A stretch of DNA of 64,000 nucleotides, from contig QXJR01000003.1 of NCBI GenBank assembly GCA_020975725.1, forward strand, positions 868,001-932,000. Direction: 5' to 3'. Source of the stretch: Picocystis sp. L7 (taxonomy: Eukaryota > Chlorophyta > Picocystophyceae > Picocystales > Picocystaceae). This document shows, one piece after another, positions 29,667 to 40,500 of the stretch. The stretch's first letter is position 1. Every line of letters starts with the position of its first letter. Both the position numbers and the translations under genes were made by a program. Under the pieces are notes generated by a model, which searched no databases, was not told where the DNA came from, and was given only the letters and a program-made list of their open reading frames with translations.

Positions 29667-29801
29667 GAAAGGAGAAGGAAAGGAGAGGGAAAGGAGAAGG
29701 AAAGGAGAGGGAAAGGAGAGGGAAAGGAGAAGGAAAGGAGAGGGAAAGGAGAGGGAAAGGAGAAGGAGAGGGAGAAGGAAAGGAGAGGGAGAAGGAAAGG
29801 A
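29667..29801 (+). repeat. 135-nt uninterrupted polypurine tract
   Basis: Only A and G on the plus strand, built from GGAAAGGAGA/GGGAAAGGAG-type units. It ends 18 nt from the SR gene stop codon, so the SR mRNA would carry a long CU-rich tract at the start of its 3' UTR. Such tracts can form triplex DNA and are binding sites for polypyrimidine-tract proteins in RNA. Confidence 0.9.
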
Positions 29802-29818
29802 TCGGAACGCGTGCATCC

Positions 29819-31045
29819 TTAATGCCATGGCGAACGGCTCCGGAACGGACTGAGGCTCCTGGACCTTCGACGAGACGGCGGAGGTGGGCTTCGCGAACGG
29901 GAACGACCGCGCACGGGACTCGTCCGGTCGACGCCGCGTTCCTTTCGATACGTCGGCGAACGGCTCCTGGATCGCGCCCGATCGACGGGCGGTTCCGTCC
30001 ACTGCGAAGGCGAAGCCGAACGACCACGCAAGGCAGGCGTGTGTCTCGACGGCCCGTCCTTCGCGTGGCTTGGATGGACGTCGTGCGTGTGGTGGGATGC
30101 CGACACACTCTCCTCCCACGCACGGATCTGGGAGCTCCCATATCGACCTCGAAACGTCGTCCCGTCCAGCGCACGCACCGCTTCTCGTGCATCTCCTGGA
30201 TTGTCGAACTCGGCCACGCCGGTCGCACGTCCTTGTTCTTCTCGCACGTCCGTGTACGCGACCGGTCCCAACGGACGCAGGTGATCCTTGAGGTCCTGCC
30301 AGGACGTGCGTGGCGGCAGCCCGTCGAAGAGCACGCGGAACCCACCTCTCCCACGTCCATGCGACGGGCTGTTCCATCGCTCCACGGATCGGCTGCGCGA
30401 CGGACGTCCTTCCCACGTGGGCGAAGACCTTCCAGGTGCGCCACCACCCGTCCAGCCGGGATGGGTCGGACCTGATTCGCAACCACGTGTGTCTTCGGTC
30501 ACCCGGATGCGGCTGCTGTCGTACCTGGAACGCATCAACGATCCGTCCATGACACGTGCCGCTTGGACGGCGTCCTCCGGATGGTCGAACTCCACCACGC
30601 CGACCTTGCGTCCATGGTCTTCCACCACGTCCGTGTACGCCACCCTGCCGACGCTGCGAAAGTGATCCTTGAGGTCTTGCCAAGACGTACGCGGTGGCAG
30701 GTAATCCACCCAAACGCGACCGCGCAACGCTGGCGTCGCCACGAATGGATCGTGGGCACGCGGAGGTGGCGGTGGTGCGGACGGAGGCGGACCGCCGCCG
30801 AGGGACTTTCCCTTGGCGAACTGCACCCGCAGGCGCACCCCCAGGTATTCTGCGCCGTCCAAGCGACGCACGGCCTCTTCGGCGTCCTCTTCGCGCATGA
30901 ACTCCACGAACGCAAACACCGGCGGACGTGGCGGCAGCTTCAAGTCGATCTCGCGGATGGCGCCCAACCCCTCGAGCAAGGCTTCGATCTCCGCCTCCCG
31001 CACGTGTTCGGGGAGGTTGCCCACGAACACGATCCGTCCAGCCAT
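29819..31045 (-). CDS. SR splicing factor with one RRM and two tandem SRSF1-type pseudo-RRMs
   Basis: A 408-residue SR protein. RRM1 at residues ~3-76 has canonical RNP motifs (IVFVGNLP and FAFVEF). A pseudo-RRM at ~108-183 has the invariant SWQDLKDH heptapeptide of the SRSF1/SR30 group. After an RS-containing linker a second pseudo-RRM at ~235-310 again has SWQDLKDH. The C-terminal RS domain spans ~340-408. Standard SRSF1/plant SR30-34 proteins have only RRM1 plus one pseudo-RRM, so this one has an extra copy. Both copies keep PPRTSWQDLKDH and VAYTDV but differ elsewhere, so the duplication is not very recent. It acts in the nucleus in splice-site choice. I chose the ATG at 31045 because it begins directly with the RRM. 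A 44-bp minisatellite lies ~150 bp upstream. Confidence 0.93.
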   Translation of the reverse strand: MAGRIVFVGNLPEHVREAEIEALLEGLGAIREIDLKLPPRPPVFAFVEFMREEDAEEAVRRLDGAEYLGVRLRVQFAKGKSLGGGPPPSAPPPPPRAHDPFVATPALRGRVWVDYLPPRTSWQDLKDHFRSVGRVAYTDVVEDHGRKVGVVEFDHPEDAVQAARVMDGSLMRSRYDSSRIRVTEDTRGCESGPTHPGWTGGGAPGRSSPTWEGRPSRSRSVERWNSPSHGRGRGGFRVLFDGLPPRTSWQDLKDHLRPLGPVAYTDVREEQGRATGVAEFDNPGDAREAVRALDGTTFRGRYGSSQIRAWEESVSASHHTHDVHPSHAKDGPSRHTPALRGRSASPSQWTEPPVDRARSRSRSPTYRKERGVDRTSPVRGRSRSRSPPPPSRRRSRSLSPFRSRSPWH

Positions 31046-31192
31046 CCTGCAGGTCCGACCTCCTCCCTCCCAAAACGCACCAAGGAAGTGCGTGCGCGCG
31101 ACGCAGAGCACGTGCGACACCCAAGGAATGGCGCACGTCTCGTCCACCGGGTTAATCACGTCGTAAACCACCCGCCTGGCCCATCCACCCCT

Positions 31193-31517
31193 CCGTTCAG
31201 ACACACCCGAGCAAGCAGACACACCCCCACACTCGTCCGTTCAGACACACCCAGGTAAGCAGGCACACCCCCACACTCGTCCGTTCAGACACACCCAGGT
31301 AAGCAGGCACACCCCCGCACTCGTCCGTTCAGACACACCCAGGTAAGCAGGCACACCCCCACACTCGTCCGTTCAGACACACCCAGGTAAGCAGGCACAC
31401 CCCCGCACTCGTCCGTTCAGACACACCCAGGTAAGCAGGCACACCCCCACACTCGTCCGTTCAGACACACCCAGGTAAGCAGGCACACCCCCGCACTCGT
31501 CCGTTCAGACACACCCG
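31193..31517. repeat. 44-bp minisatellite with 88-bp higher-order pattern
   Basis: Seven full 44-bp units begin at 31193, 31237, 31281, 31325, 31369, 31413 and 31457, with a partial eighth at 31501. Units differ mainly at one A/G position (CCCACACTCG versus CCCGCACTCG). From unit 2 onward A and G forms alternate, giving an 88-bp dimer repeat, and the first unit is the most diverged. It lies about 150-470 bp upstream of the SR start codon, in its promoter or 5' UTR. Confidence 0.95.
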
Positions 31518-32466
31518 GTCGGTACAGACACACACCGGGGGGGCGAATCCGGTTTCGAAAGGGAACTCGATTCCGGTTTCGAAAGGGAAGGGACCGGACG
31601 AACCCCGGGGATCTCACCCCATCGACATCTCCGGGGAAAGATCGCGATGCGAACGGTGAGATATCGAGTATGAGATCCAAGGGGGTGGAGGGGGCGGTGT
31701 CGGACGTGTCGGAAGGGTGCGGCATGACCCAGGCGACACGCCATGATGAGCGCGTGCGTTCCTCTTCCGACAGGTGTTCGGACCTGCTTGGAAGCGTCCG
31801 AACCTTCCATGAGGGAAACGAACGGTCCATGGCACGTCCTCGGGTGGCCGTCTCACGGTATCCCAATCGGACACGCGTGGCGGAGGCAGTCGCCGACGAT
31901 GTAGTGGAAACTCGATGGCGCCTGGTGCTCGGGGACACTTTCCTGGACGGCACGAAGAAAGCGCCCGGCGTGTGATTGTGAGCAGGTCAGATCGGATCCG
32001 GAAACAGCGTCGTCGTCCCAAAGGAGCGAATCGACTGGATGCGACAGCTGTCGGATGACGAAGATCAAGGGCCATGGAAAGGGAAGCTTATCCGCTCCTG
32101 GTGGTCATCGATCCGAAGCTCAAACCGGTGGAAACGCAAAAAGCCAGGTCCTTGGAAGGAACTTTGAGCGCACCAGAATACTGGGGAGGGATGGGATGGG
32201 ATGCGACGAGACCCTGCGAGCGGAAGGATTCGCTCCTCAGGGCGAACCTCGATTAATGGAAAGCACGGATCCTGCAGCATGGAGTGGAACACATCATCCG
32301 TGTCATCTGTGCAGATCGGACGTACGTAGGCACTTTCTGAAAGAGACAAGAGTAGAGCACTCGTCAGGAGACATATCCGCGTGGGGAAGGGGCACGAGAG
32401 ATTGCGTCGGAGAGAAACCTAGGACAGAAGCAAATGCAACCGACCAGCCATTGACAGACGTAAGGG
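31518..32466. other. Spacer downstream of the PDE12-YrdC gene; no firm gene
   Basis: Short plus-strand frames between 31670 and 32250 have some protein-like stretches, but in-frame stops at 31973 and no convincing splice prevent a call. A direct repeat of about 17 bp with core TTTCGAAAGGGAA is found near 31550 and 31570. Nothing else is seen. Confidence 0.4.
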
Positions 32467-34938
32467 TCACGTCACTCGAACCAGGCCGTACTTCTCGTGC
32501 AGGATGGAGAGGGCCTGTTCTAACACCTCTCCGTCCCGGACGATGCGGAACTGGCCCTGCTGAGACAAATCAATCACCGTGGAACCTTTGGCTCCACCCT
32601 GGATGCGTCCCCCATCAAACACATAGGAGCATGAGGGCCAAAGCTCCTCAAATTCCATCACATCCACAGTGTTCCCACTGCCGCTTACGTTCGCGCTTGT
32701 CAAAGCCAGTGCACCACCCAAAGACTCTGCCACCCGACATATGAAGGGGCTACCTGGGACGCGGATCCCTATGGTGGGATAACCTTGGTTCACCTCCTCG
32801 CAAAGCTGCTTTCCTTCCACTGGATACAGTAGTACTGTGACCATACCCGGCAAGATTTCTTCCAGCAAACCTTCCGGGAGAGCGGATATGTCCCCGTACC
32901 TGCCAATATCGGAGACGCTTGCCACACAGATTGCCAGGGGCACGTTCTTGCTCCTTCTCTTGATATCGTAAATTTTGTTCACCGCGACCGAGCTGTCAGC
33001 CCTGGCTGCCAAACCGTAGAGGGTATCCGTGGGAATGGCCACGATTGACTCTGCCCGTAAGGCACTTGCCGCAATAGAGACGTTGGCCAAGGAGGCCGGG
33101 ACAGGTTGGATCCTCTCAGTGGTTCTGAACTCAAAGTCAAAGGCAAGAGAAACATGGTCGGAAGGGAGCCTCACCGACGGTAAGCCCTTGTCCTTTCGGA
33201 TCTCTTCCCGGTCCAGCGTAGGGATAGTCGCCGCAACTTTCAGCCTTTCGGGCTCGTAAAAGGCATAATCTAACAGACCCACAAACTCGTTCTCCCCACC
33301 AACGTAGTTGGAGAAGAGAATCCCATCTTCGCCTGCGCTCTTCAAATGAAAAGGAATGGTAAGATTCATGCCATGAGATTTGTCGTCCTCGTCTTCCCCC
33401 TCGTCGTCATCTGAAGTGCTGTGATTGCTGCTGCCTTCCCATGGTTCATCTGTGCCAGTGTACCAGCTAAAATTGGTGCCCCGCTTCCAGTCATTGTGCG
33501 CTTCACTGACAAAACCATTCTTCAGAAGTTCTATGGGACCCGTGGACGGTTGACTGTTCAGGTCTCCACACATGATAACAGTGGGTTTTTGGCCAATATC
33601 AGCCTCCACTTTCTTCATTATTTTTTCTGCCTCCTGGAGAATGGCTTTCAGCTGCATCATTCGGATGTGAGGTGCAAGCGAGTGAAAGAAGAGGTGCGTG
33701 TTCACAATGCAGACAGGTGGGGAGCTAGAATGTCTCTGTTTTGACTTCAGCACTGCGACCTGGGCAACTGTGGTGACCTTGTTGCAAACTACGTCTGCCA
33801 ATGCTGTCCTGTGCTCTAGGAACTTGCAAACCCAATCGTACCCGACAGCCCCATCCAATGCATCAGAAAATATCTGCCGCAAACTCACTGCCTTATACTC
33901 TACGAGCTCGAATTTGCTTTCCCTGAAGAACAGCGCACAGCCCTCCAAGACCGTGCCCGACTTGCCCTGAAAAAGGCCTTCAAGCCCCACCTCGCGCAAC
34001 ATGCACTGGTAGTACTCGTCAAATACCTTCTGATCCACTTCCTGGAGGCATACGATGTCTGCATTGAAACCAGCAATTTCTTGGTAGACCAGCTGCTTCC
34101 TATAGTCCACTGCTAAGTATTCAGGATCGCAATAGGGATACAGAACTTTCTCCGCTTGGTCTGTAGACGAGTAGTTGGCCGAGAGTACATTATAGGTGAT
34201 AACACGAAAGCGTGGGAATGCTAGTACACATGGGGTGTGTGATTGTCTGCCTTCCCAAGCATAAGGCACCGCAGGGTTGCGTTTCACTGGAACGTTGCAA
34301 GTGTAGGCGACTGGCTCCCCCGTGTCTTTGCCTGGAACATTGGATCCAGGCACGCATTCGACGGTGATGAGATGTCCCACATCCTCCTCTCTGGGCAGGT
34401 AAATCCTCCTCTTCCAGTCAATTCTCTCCGGTGTCGGCGATTCCACCTCTTCTCTTTGCTTTCGATGGACTTTGGGCGCGGGCGTGGTTCGATACCAACG
34501 CCATGCGCAGGCCTCCAAGTCGGCATAGCGCAGCTCGACCACCGGACAGAGCGGCAATCCCACGATCGGCTTGGCATGCATTTGGATCCTTTCCACGGTA
34601 GGAGGATTGCATTCGACGATCATATGCTCCTTTCCCATCAGCAGCACCCTTCCAGCTTGCCAAGCTAGACCATTGGCCGTGTCTCCATGCACGGTTTGCT
34701 CGCTACCTTCACTTTCCAGCAGCGCCACCACCTCTTGCTCTCGGATGCACTCCGCTTTGATGGCTTCCCTACGGATGCGTTTCATGGCTTTTGCCAGCGC
34801 TTCTTCTTTGGTTCGATCGAACCGACGCGTGGCTTGTCCCATTGGCACGGCGATGGCGACCGACGCACCGTCGGCGCTCTCCGTCACCGTCACCTTGGCT
34901 TTCCTGGCGCACGCGGGACGTGCCTGGGCCTTGGCCAT
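32467..34938 (-). CDS. PDE12-type 2'-phosphodiesterase fused to a YrdC (t6A synthesis) domain
   Basis: One uninterrupted 823-residue frame holds two enzymes. Residues ~242-600 form an endonuclease/exonuclease/phosphatase domain of the PDE12 subgroup: FRVITYNVLSANYSSTDQ, LYPYC, ADIVCLQEVD (~298), CGDLNSQP (~459) and the terminal SDHVSLAFDFEF (~594). PDE12 removes 3' adenosines from RNA and degrades 2-5A in mitochondria. Residues ~614-823 form a complete YrdC/Sua5/TsaC domain: IPTDTLYGLAARAD (~634), the nucleotide-site KRRSKNVPLA (~658) and SANVSGSGN (~749). YrdC makes threonylcarbamoyl-AMP for t6A37 of tRNAs. No stop or splice-like sequence separates them. The first ~240 residues match the PDE12 N-terminal region. 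I chose the ATG at 34938; the frame upstream opens only from non-ATG codons, so a mitochondrial leader or 5' exon may be missing. Confidence 0.92.
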   Translation of the reverse strand: MAKAQARPACARKAKVTVTESADGASVAIAVPMGQATRRFDRTKEEALAKAMKRIRREAIKAECIREQEVVALLESEGSEQTVHGDTANGLAWQAGRVLLMGKEHMIVECNPPTVERIQMHAKPIVGLPLCPVVELRYADLEACAWRWYRTTPAPKVHRKQREEVESPTPERIDWKRRIYLPREEDVGHLITVECVPGSNVPGKDTGEPVAYTCNVPVKRNPAVPYAWEGRQSHTPCVLAFPRFRVITYNVLSANYSSTDQAEKVLYPYCDPEYLAVDYRKQLVYQEIAGFNADIVCLQEVDQKVFDEYYQCMLREVGLEGLFQGKSGTVLEGCALFFRESKFELVEYKAVSLRQIFSDALDGAVGYDWVCKFLEHRTALADVVCNKVTTVAQVAVLKSKQRHSSSPPVCIVNTHLFFHSLAPHIRMMQLKAILQEAEKIMKKVEADIGQKPTVIMCGDLNSQPSTGPIELLKNGFVSEAHNDWKRGTNFSWYTGTDEPWEGSSNHSTSDDDEGEDEDDKSHGMNLTIPFHLKSAGEDGILFSNYVGGENEFVGLLDYAFYEPERLKVAATIPTLDREEIRKDKGLPSVRLPSDHVSLAFDFEFRTTERIQPVPASLANVSIAASALRAESIVAIPTDTLYGLAARADSSVAVNKIYDIKRRSKNVPLAICVASVSDIGRYGDISALPEGLLEEILPGMVTVLLYPVEGKQLCEEVNQGYPTIGIRVPGSPFICRVAESLGGALALTSANVSGSGNTVDVMEFEELWPSCSYVFDGGRIQGGAKGSTVIDLSQQGQFRIVRDGEVLEQALSILHEKYGLVRVT

Positions 34939-36767
34939 GGCCCATGCGCCCCTCCACACTCCCTTGCACGTTCGTGCGATCGCGCACACCTGTCGCGCTT
35001 CGACGTATCGAAGCGGATGGCGGATGCGATGGACCTCCAACCCAAGGCGCAAACGTGTGAATGGGGATGAAATGCGTTGGTTGAACTTGTGGAAACAAAT
35101 GCTAAAGCGGATGGCAACTCACCACACAGCCTGTGCCATGAACCATCCATCGATGTGGAGGGGTTGGGGATGGACCATGGATCGGTTTCCAACCGTGCAT
35201 GTCCATGATGGACGTTCCAAGCACCACCTTCTTAGGCTTCAAACGAAAGGACGTTGCTTTGGGAAGAACGCCACCAAGTTCAACACGTGGCCGAGTACGT
35301 GAAGTACATGCATTCCTTTGCCGATTGGCATATGTGTACAACGAAGCCACATCACTTACACATGATTTGGTCTTGCTTAGTTCTCGAGTGTTCAACATGT
35401 GTGTGTTTTGCCAGCTTTTGGGTACATTGGGATGATCCCTTGGATGCATCCACGTACCAAACCATGAAACACCTTTGAAAGACAGAACATGCTAGCAAAC
35501 GAAGCAATTGTGTTGCTAGACTAGCTTGCGCTTAGTTCGTGTAAAAGGTCGGATGGATTGGTGAATTGACTAAGCCCGGCAATCATTGGGGCACGGCATG
35601 GAGAGGTAGAACCAAGAGGTGAGCGCATTGGTAGCGCCCAATGTAACATAACTTCTCATTGCCGAGAAATACCGAAATTGGCTTCACCCTCGCCGTGATC
35701 GAGGTGTGAACCTGCCAGTCTCTCCCCGATTGTGTTTTTGCAAAAGTGCGACCGATCTAGCTACGACAAAGGGGCTGATTTGTGAAAGGATTGTTGCACA
35801 GGATACGCGATGGGATGAAATTGGACGGCATGACAAAAGAGGCACTAGTACAGCGTGGCACGTTTTGGCAACGATTTGAGCAAAATGCAATTGGATCATA
35901 TCGAATGACATTGAGTAGTCAAAGGTGATATTTGATACCACGAGTGGGTCATCAAGGACAAAGCAAAACACAATGAAATGGAGCGATAAAAATGTTGCTC
36001 AATGGCACGAAGAGGACAATCTTGGATGACACATATTGGTGGCGAGCGGCCAAGGGCATCATTCCATAATATGAAACAAATGAGTTAGCCATTTCTTGCG
36101 AAGGAATTAACCATAGAACGCACACTCGAGAAGGACGGAGGGGCAATAGGCTTCAAGGGCAATGACGTCTTGTAACCTGTTGCTAGAACTTAATTGCATA
36201 GTTGAATTCGCAAAGTTAACCAGTACTAGTGGAATAAGCACTAATGTGCCCGCGGTTAGGTGCACCCGGAATCAGATTTGCATGAGATGGTTCACCCGCA
36301 ACCATACATGTGCACAGGAGTGACAAGACGTTGCGTGATCTCTCCTTTGAACAAAGAAGGGGAGGAACACGAGTGCATACAAGTACCTTTGCATGTTTTC
36401 GATCATTAAACCATGACGTGCACACCAATGCGAGAGCACATGTGAAATTTTCAGAGTGCAACATAACAATACCAGCAGAACTTCGTATCGCGTAATACCA
36501 AACCATTGTGCCATCACCCTTGATAGCAACTCACGTGGGCGATGTGCCTTGTCTGTGATAGGTGTCAACGAATTTGCCTCATGAAGGGTGATCTTGCCTG
36601 GAAAGGCAAGGTTGAGCGAGACAGAATGAAGGAAGATGCAAGAAGGTGTTGAATCGCCTCTCCATTGTATTTCATTCCAATTGTCAAAATAGCAGCGTCA
36701 TCCAACACGATTGCAGCAGCGTTGGTACTTCGTGACGTGTTGATCATTTTCCATCCTGTTTGTACCA
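34939..36767. other. 1.8-kb spacer, no gene recognised
   Basis: A/T-richer than its surroundings from about 35200, with only short frames (up to ~98 codons) and no family match. It may hold decayed repeat DNA plus the PDE12-YrdC promoter. No tRNA-like structure was found. Confidence 0.45.
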
Positions 36768-37268
36768 TTAGAGATGTTGCTGCAAGTCCGCCAGCACTCC
36801 TTGTGCAACATCAGGTTGGATCATGTCCCTTGAAGGTGCATTCATGTGTACAGCACGATCTCCATCGAATCTCGGCACCACATGGAAGTGCACGTGGAAG
36901 ACCACTTGTCCTGCAGCCTTCCCATTGTTCTGTACGATGTTGACACCGTCTGCACCTGAAGCACGCATCACCGCACGCGACAGTCTCGGAAGCTCCTTCA
37001 GCACGTCGGCGGCGACGTCTTCCGGCATGTCCATGACTGTGGCGAATCCGGTCTGCTTCGGCACCAGTAGACAGTGCCCTCTTGCCACGGGAAACGCGTC
37101 CAAGAACGCCATGGCGTGTTCGGTTTCAAACACTTTGTAGCACGGCACTTGTCCGTCCAAGATTTTCTTGAACACGTTGTCTGGATCGTACGGGATCTGT
37201 GCCATGGCGCGAGGTCGCGTCGCGGAGGCGAGACAAGGTCGTGGACGGCGCAGCCACGCCACACGCAT
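36768..37268 (-). CDS. HIT-family nucleotide hydrolase (HINT-like)
   Basis: A 166-residue histidine-triad protein. The signature GQVVFHVHFHVVPR places His125, 127 and 129 in the HxHxH triad that attacks nucleoside phosphoramidates or dinucleotides. Earlier conserved features are NVFKKILDGQVPCYKVFE, the loop HAMAFLDAFPVARGHCLLVPK and GVNIVQNNGKAAGQ. The layout fits the small HINT/HIT branch (adenosine 5'-monophosphoramidase) rather than FHIT. The first 21 residues (MRVAWLRRPRPCLASATRPR) are Arg-rich without acids and could be a mitochondrial or plastid leader; a start at the ATG at 37205 would give a 145-residue cytosolic form. The product ends DLQQHL. It lies on the same strand as the large zinc-finger gene, ~310 nt downstream of it. 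Confidence 0.93.
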   Translation of the reverse strand: MRVAWLRRPRPCLASATRPRAMAQIPYDPDNVFKKILDGQVPCYKVFETEHAMAFLDAFPVARGHCLLVPKQTGFATVMDMPEDVAADVLKELPRLSRAVMRASGADGVNIVQNNGKAAGQVVFHVHFHVVPRFDGDRAVHMNAPSRDMIQPDVAQGVLADLQQHL

Positions 37269-37563
37269 CCGTGGTGCGAAATCTGCAATGTCCTCCCCTT
37301 CCTCATGCTCACCCTGGCCAATGCTCCATTTGACAGTGTCTGACCGAACGCAGATAAATCCATGTGCAAGAAACGCAATTGTCCATCACCGTACACAGCA
37401 AAGACTCCTTGTCCACCATCATGTAAAACCTGTTCTGAGCATTCTCTGCAAATCATCCAACGGCAGGTACAGATAAGACCAACATTGCCACAGGCGGGAT
37501 CCAATACCATGGCTGGGGGTCTGCAAGGTGGGTGGATGCTGCAAAGTACATTGGAAAGGGTTG

Positions 37564-37569
37564 TTTATT
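37564..37569 (-). terminator. AATAAA polyadenylation signal of the CDCA7-type gene
   Basis: TTTATT on the plus strand lies 9 nt past the stop codon on the minus strand. Confidence 0.55.
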
Positions 37570-37577
37570 CGGCGAAA

Positions 37578-40500
37578 TCAAGACCAAAGTGGACCAGAGC
37601 GGCATTGGCCCACAGAATGCCGCAATGATTGCACATGAGGAGCAATGGTCACATCCACTTCTGCGCCTGCAACCAAGAGCGAAAGCCAATGAGTCACAAG
37701 TCCGCGCCCGAAAGGTCCTTGCACAGCCAGCCTGTTGAGGTAAAACACAGAGGATTCCACCAGAGCAGCCTTTCGGATCTTTGCATTCTCCCACGGGTCT
37801 GATTCCAATGAAATGCGCTTCAACATAGCTTTGTGATAGCGCTCCAAAGCAGAAAGCAAAAATCCTGAAGGAAGCAGGGCACGGTCCAGTGAAGCAGGAA
37901 CTTGTGCTCCAAGCTTACGGAGAATGTCGCTGCCCTTCTCCTTTGCAGCTTCCCAGCGTGCTCTTTCTTCTCTCAATCTACCACGTTGCGCGGCCAGTCG
38001 ATCTGACGATGCAGCGGCAAAAGCTATATGGCCACACGACTTACGAACCGCTGTGCTCAAGAGGGTCTGTACGGCCATCCTGCCGACAAATTCAAGGAAG
38101 CAACTCCAAAGCTTACTGTGAATGCTAGATTCACTGACAACTGGTACCCAACGACCTGCATGAGATTGGGAAGCTTTCTCGAGGATCACGCCCACCAGTT
38201 CAAACACTGAAACCCTGGCTTGTACGGTTGAAAGAGGTTCTTTTATGTCATTGGCTTCAAAGTCTTCAAGGAGCATCAAAAGTGGGAGCATCACACTTTG
38301 AAAGAGATCAGCCGCAGTCTTACCAACTAGCCCTCCGGCACTGAAGCTAGACGGCACTCCCCACTGCCGAACACCAGCCACAGGAGGATCAGCCTCGCAA
38401 GGACTCCATGCAAACAACAATTCCTTCAGGAGAAAAAGCACCGACGGTACACCCACCTTGGCGGTCCCAGCATTGCATTGTGCCTGTAGAAACCAGGGAA
38501 CGATAGAAAGCACCACAGCTTCGTGGATGGCTTGGGTCCTTGATATCATAGAGGCTAGTTCCTTCAAGTCATTGGCAGCCTCCAGAACAACTCTTTCGCC
38601 GGACCATGTAAAAGAGGCGGGTCTGATACTAGCAGACTCCAGTATACCAAACACAGCGTCCAGCAGCACCTGTAGCCTTGATCCATCTGCGAGCCCCCCC
38701 TCGCATACTGCATCAAAGACGGAGGGCAAGGCAGAAAAGACTTCCTTGGATGCTTTCTGGAAATGCTTTGTATGTAGCAGTTTCAAGAAGCTTAGAAGCC
38801 CGCGAGTAAGAAAAATGCCTTCTGTCGTGCTCATTAGAGGCTTGCTGCAGTACTTGAGCAAAAGACCAGCCAAAACACCACACATACCAAAGGGGACTTT
38901 GCAAAGCATAGCCTCTGTAATCCCTCTGCTCATTACCTTGGGCAGTGGTCCAAGGAGCTCCACAATGTTCATTGCAAGGCCAGGCTTCATTCCGAGTGGC
39001 GTGAATATGGACCTCGCGCAATCGATTCTTCCTTCCAAGCTGACCTGTAGACTGCGGGATGAAGCAAATGACATCCCTAAGAAATAGTTACCGAACAGAG
39101 GCATCCTGCGCATAGCGTCTGCAGCAGACAGAGCAACTGTGTTCAATTCATCGGAGGCACCAATCACCCACAAAGACAATGACTGTTCTAATGAGCCAGA
39201 AGTCAGAGCTGGAGCAACAATTGTGGAGAGCGGCTCCGAATACAAACAAGCAAGGCACCGTAGAGGAATCTGTCTCACATGGGCATGTAAACTGAGCTCA
39301 AAACATTGCTCGCGAAGGGCACGCCAAATGGTGTCTCCGAAACCAGAACCGTTGAGCTTCATGTTGAGACATGCAGCTAAAGACCACGCAGGAGCAATCG
39401 CACTTGCTAAGGAAGCAACCACGTTGGTCGATTCATAACTGCCATCCACCTTCGCCGCATCTAGCATCTTGTGAAATTCCCCCATCCATTTGGTCACCAC
39501 GTTGTTGATGTCCATGCATATTTCTTGATCTAAATTGGACAGGTTGCCTGCGGCCAAGCCACCGAGGAATACCATTCCAAATGCACAAAGTCCCTTCAGT
39601 GCATTTCGACAAGCACGAGGGGAACTGTGCTGGAAGAATATCAATCCCTGAAATATTTTAAGCAACTTTCTACCTTGACCCCTGGGCAGAAAGTGGTGAA
39701 GGAGAATAACTAGCTGGGCATAGTGCTGGAGGCTGGCTGGAGTCATATGCCCTAAATTTGAAGAGGTGCGAGTTAGCCTTGGGACAACAGAGTGAACGAT
39801 GGATGGAGTCTTTGGAAAAAGGGCCATCCATTTAGAAGCTTCCCTGAGAAGAGAGCTGCCACGTTTGAGAGCAAGGTGATCGCGAAGCATCTGAAAAAAT
39901 ATCCCACACGGACTCCTCTGATCCAAGAAGACTTGGTCCATGTGACTCAGCTCCTCAAGAGCAATACTGGCATTGGTGGGCCAGGAAACGGCATCAACAG
40001 CGCAGCAGCGACAGCCAGAAGGAGTGGACGCATGGCTCTGAAGTATATCCCAGAGAAGAAGCAGGTTCATTGTGTCTGACCCCCAATACTTGCTGAGCTG
40101 TCTGCAGCGGTGAGTGAGCAAAATTTCAAGCTCAGAATGACGGGAGCGAGGAGAGCCACAGTCTACACTCGCCTTCAAAAGTCTTTGCACAACGCTCCAA
40201 TTCCTTTCTGTAGAGCAGTCCTCCCTAGATTCTTCACCGGCAGTACGGATCAGTGATGCTAGGAAAAAGACAACTTCCCACTGGAATTCAACACACTGAA
40301 GCGAAGTAAAGACGCCATTGCTCTGTTGTTGGGCTTCTCTCTCAACCAAGGCTGCATCAATTCGACACCAGAACTTTTCCAATGTCGAGAAGTGCTTCAA
40401 AACGTCATTCCACAGGGCTATTTCAATGGGTGGCAATAGCAAAGTGTGTACCTGAGAGTTTAAGGATGCGCTGTGGTGCTCAAATTCTACCAATAGAGTG

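Noticed and set aside
28356-31136. 926-residue minus-strand ORF across the MET1-like and SR genes
   Set aside because: It is an out-of-frame shadow of both genes, with Arg/Ser/Pro bias and low-complexity sequence from the polypurine tract.
31670-32250. Small plus-strand gene between the minisatellite and PDE12-YrdC
   Set aside because: In-frame stops near 31973 and no convincing intron; protein-like stretches are short.
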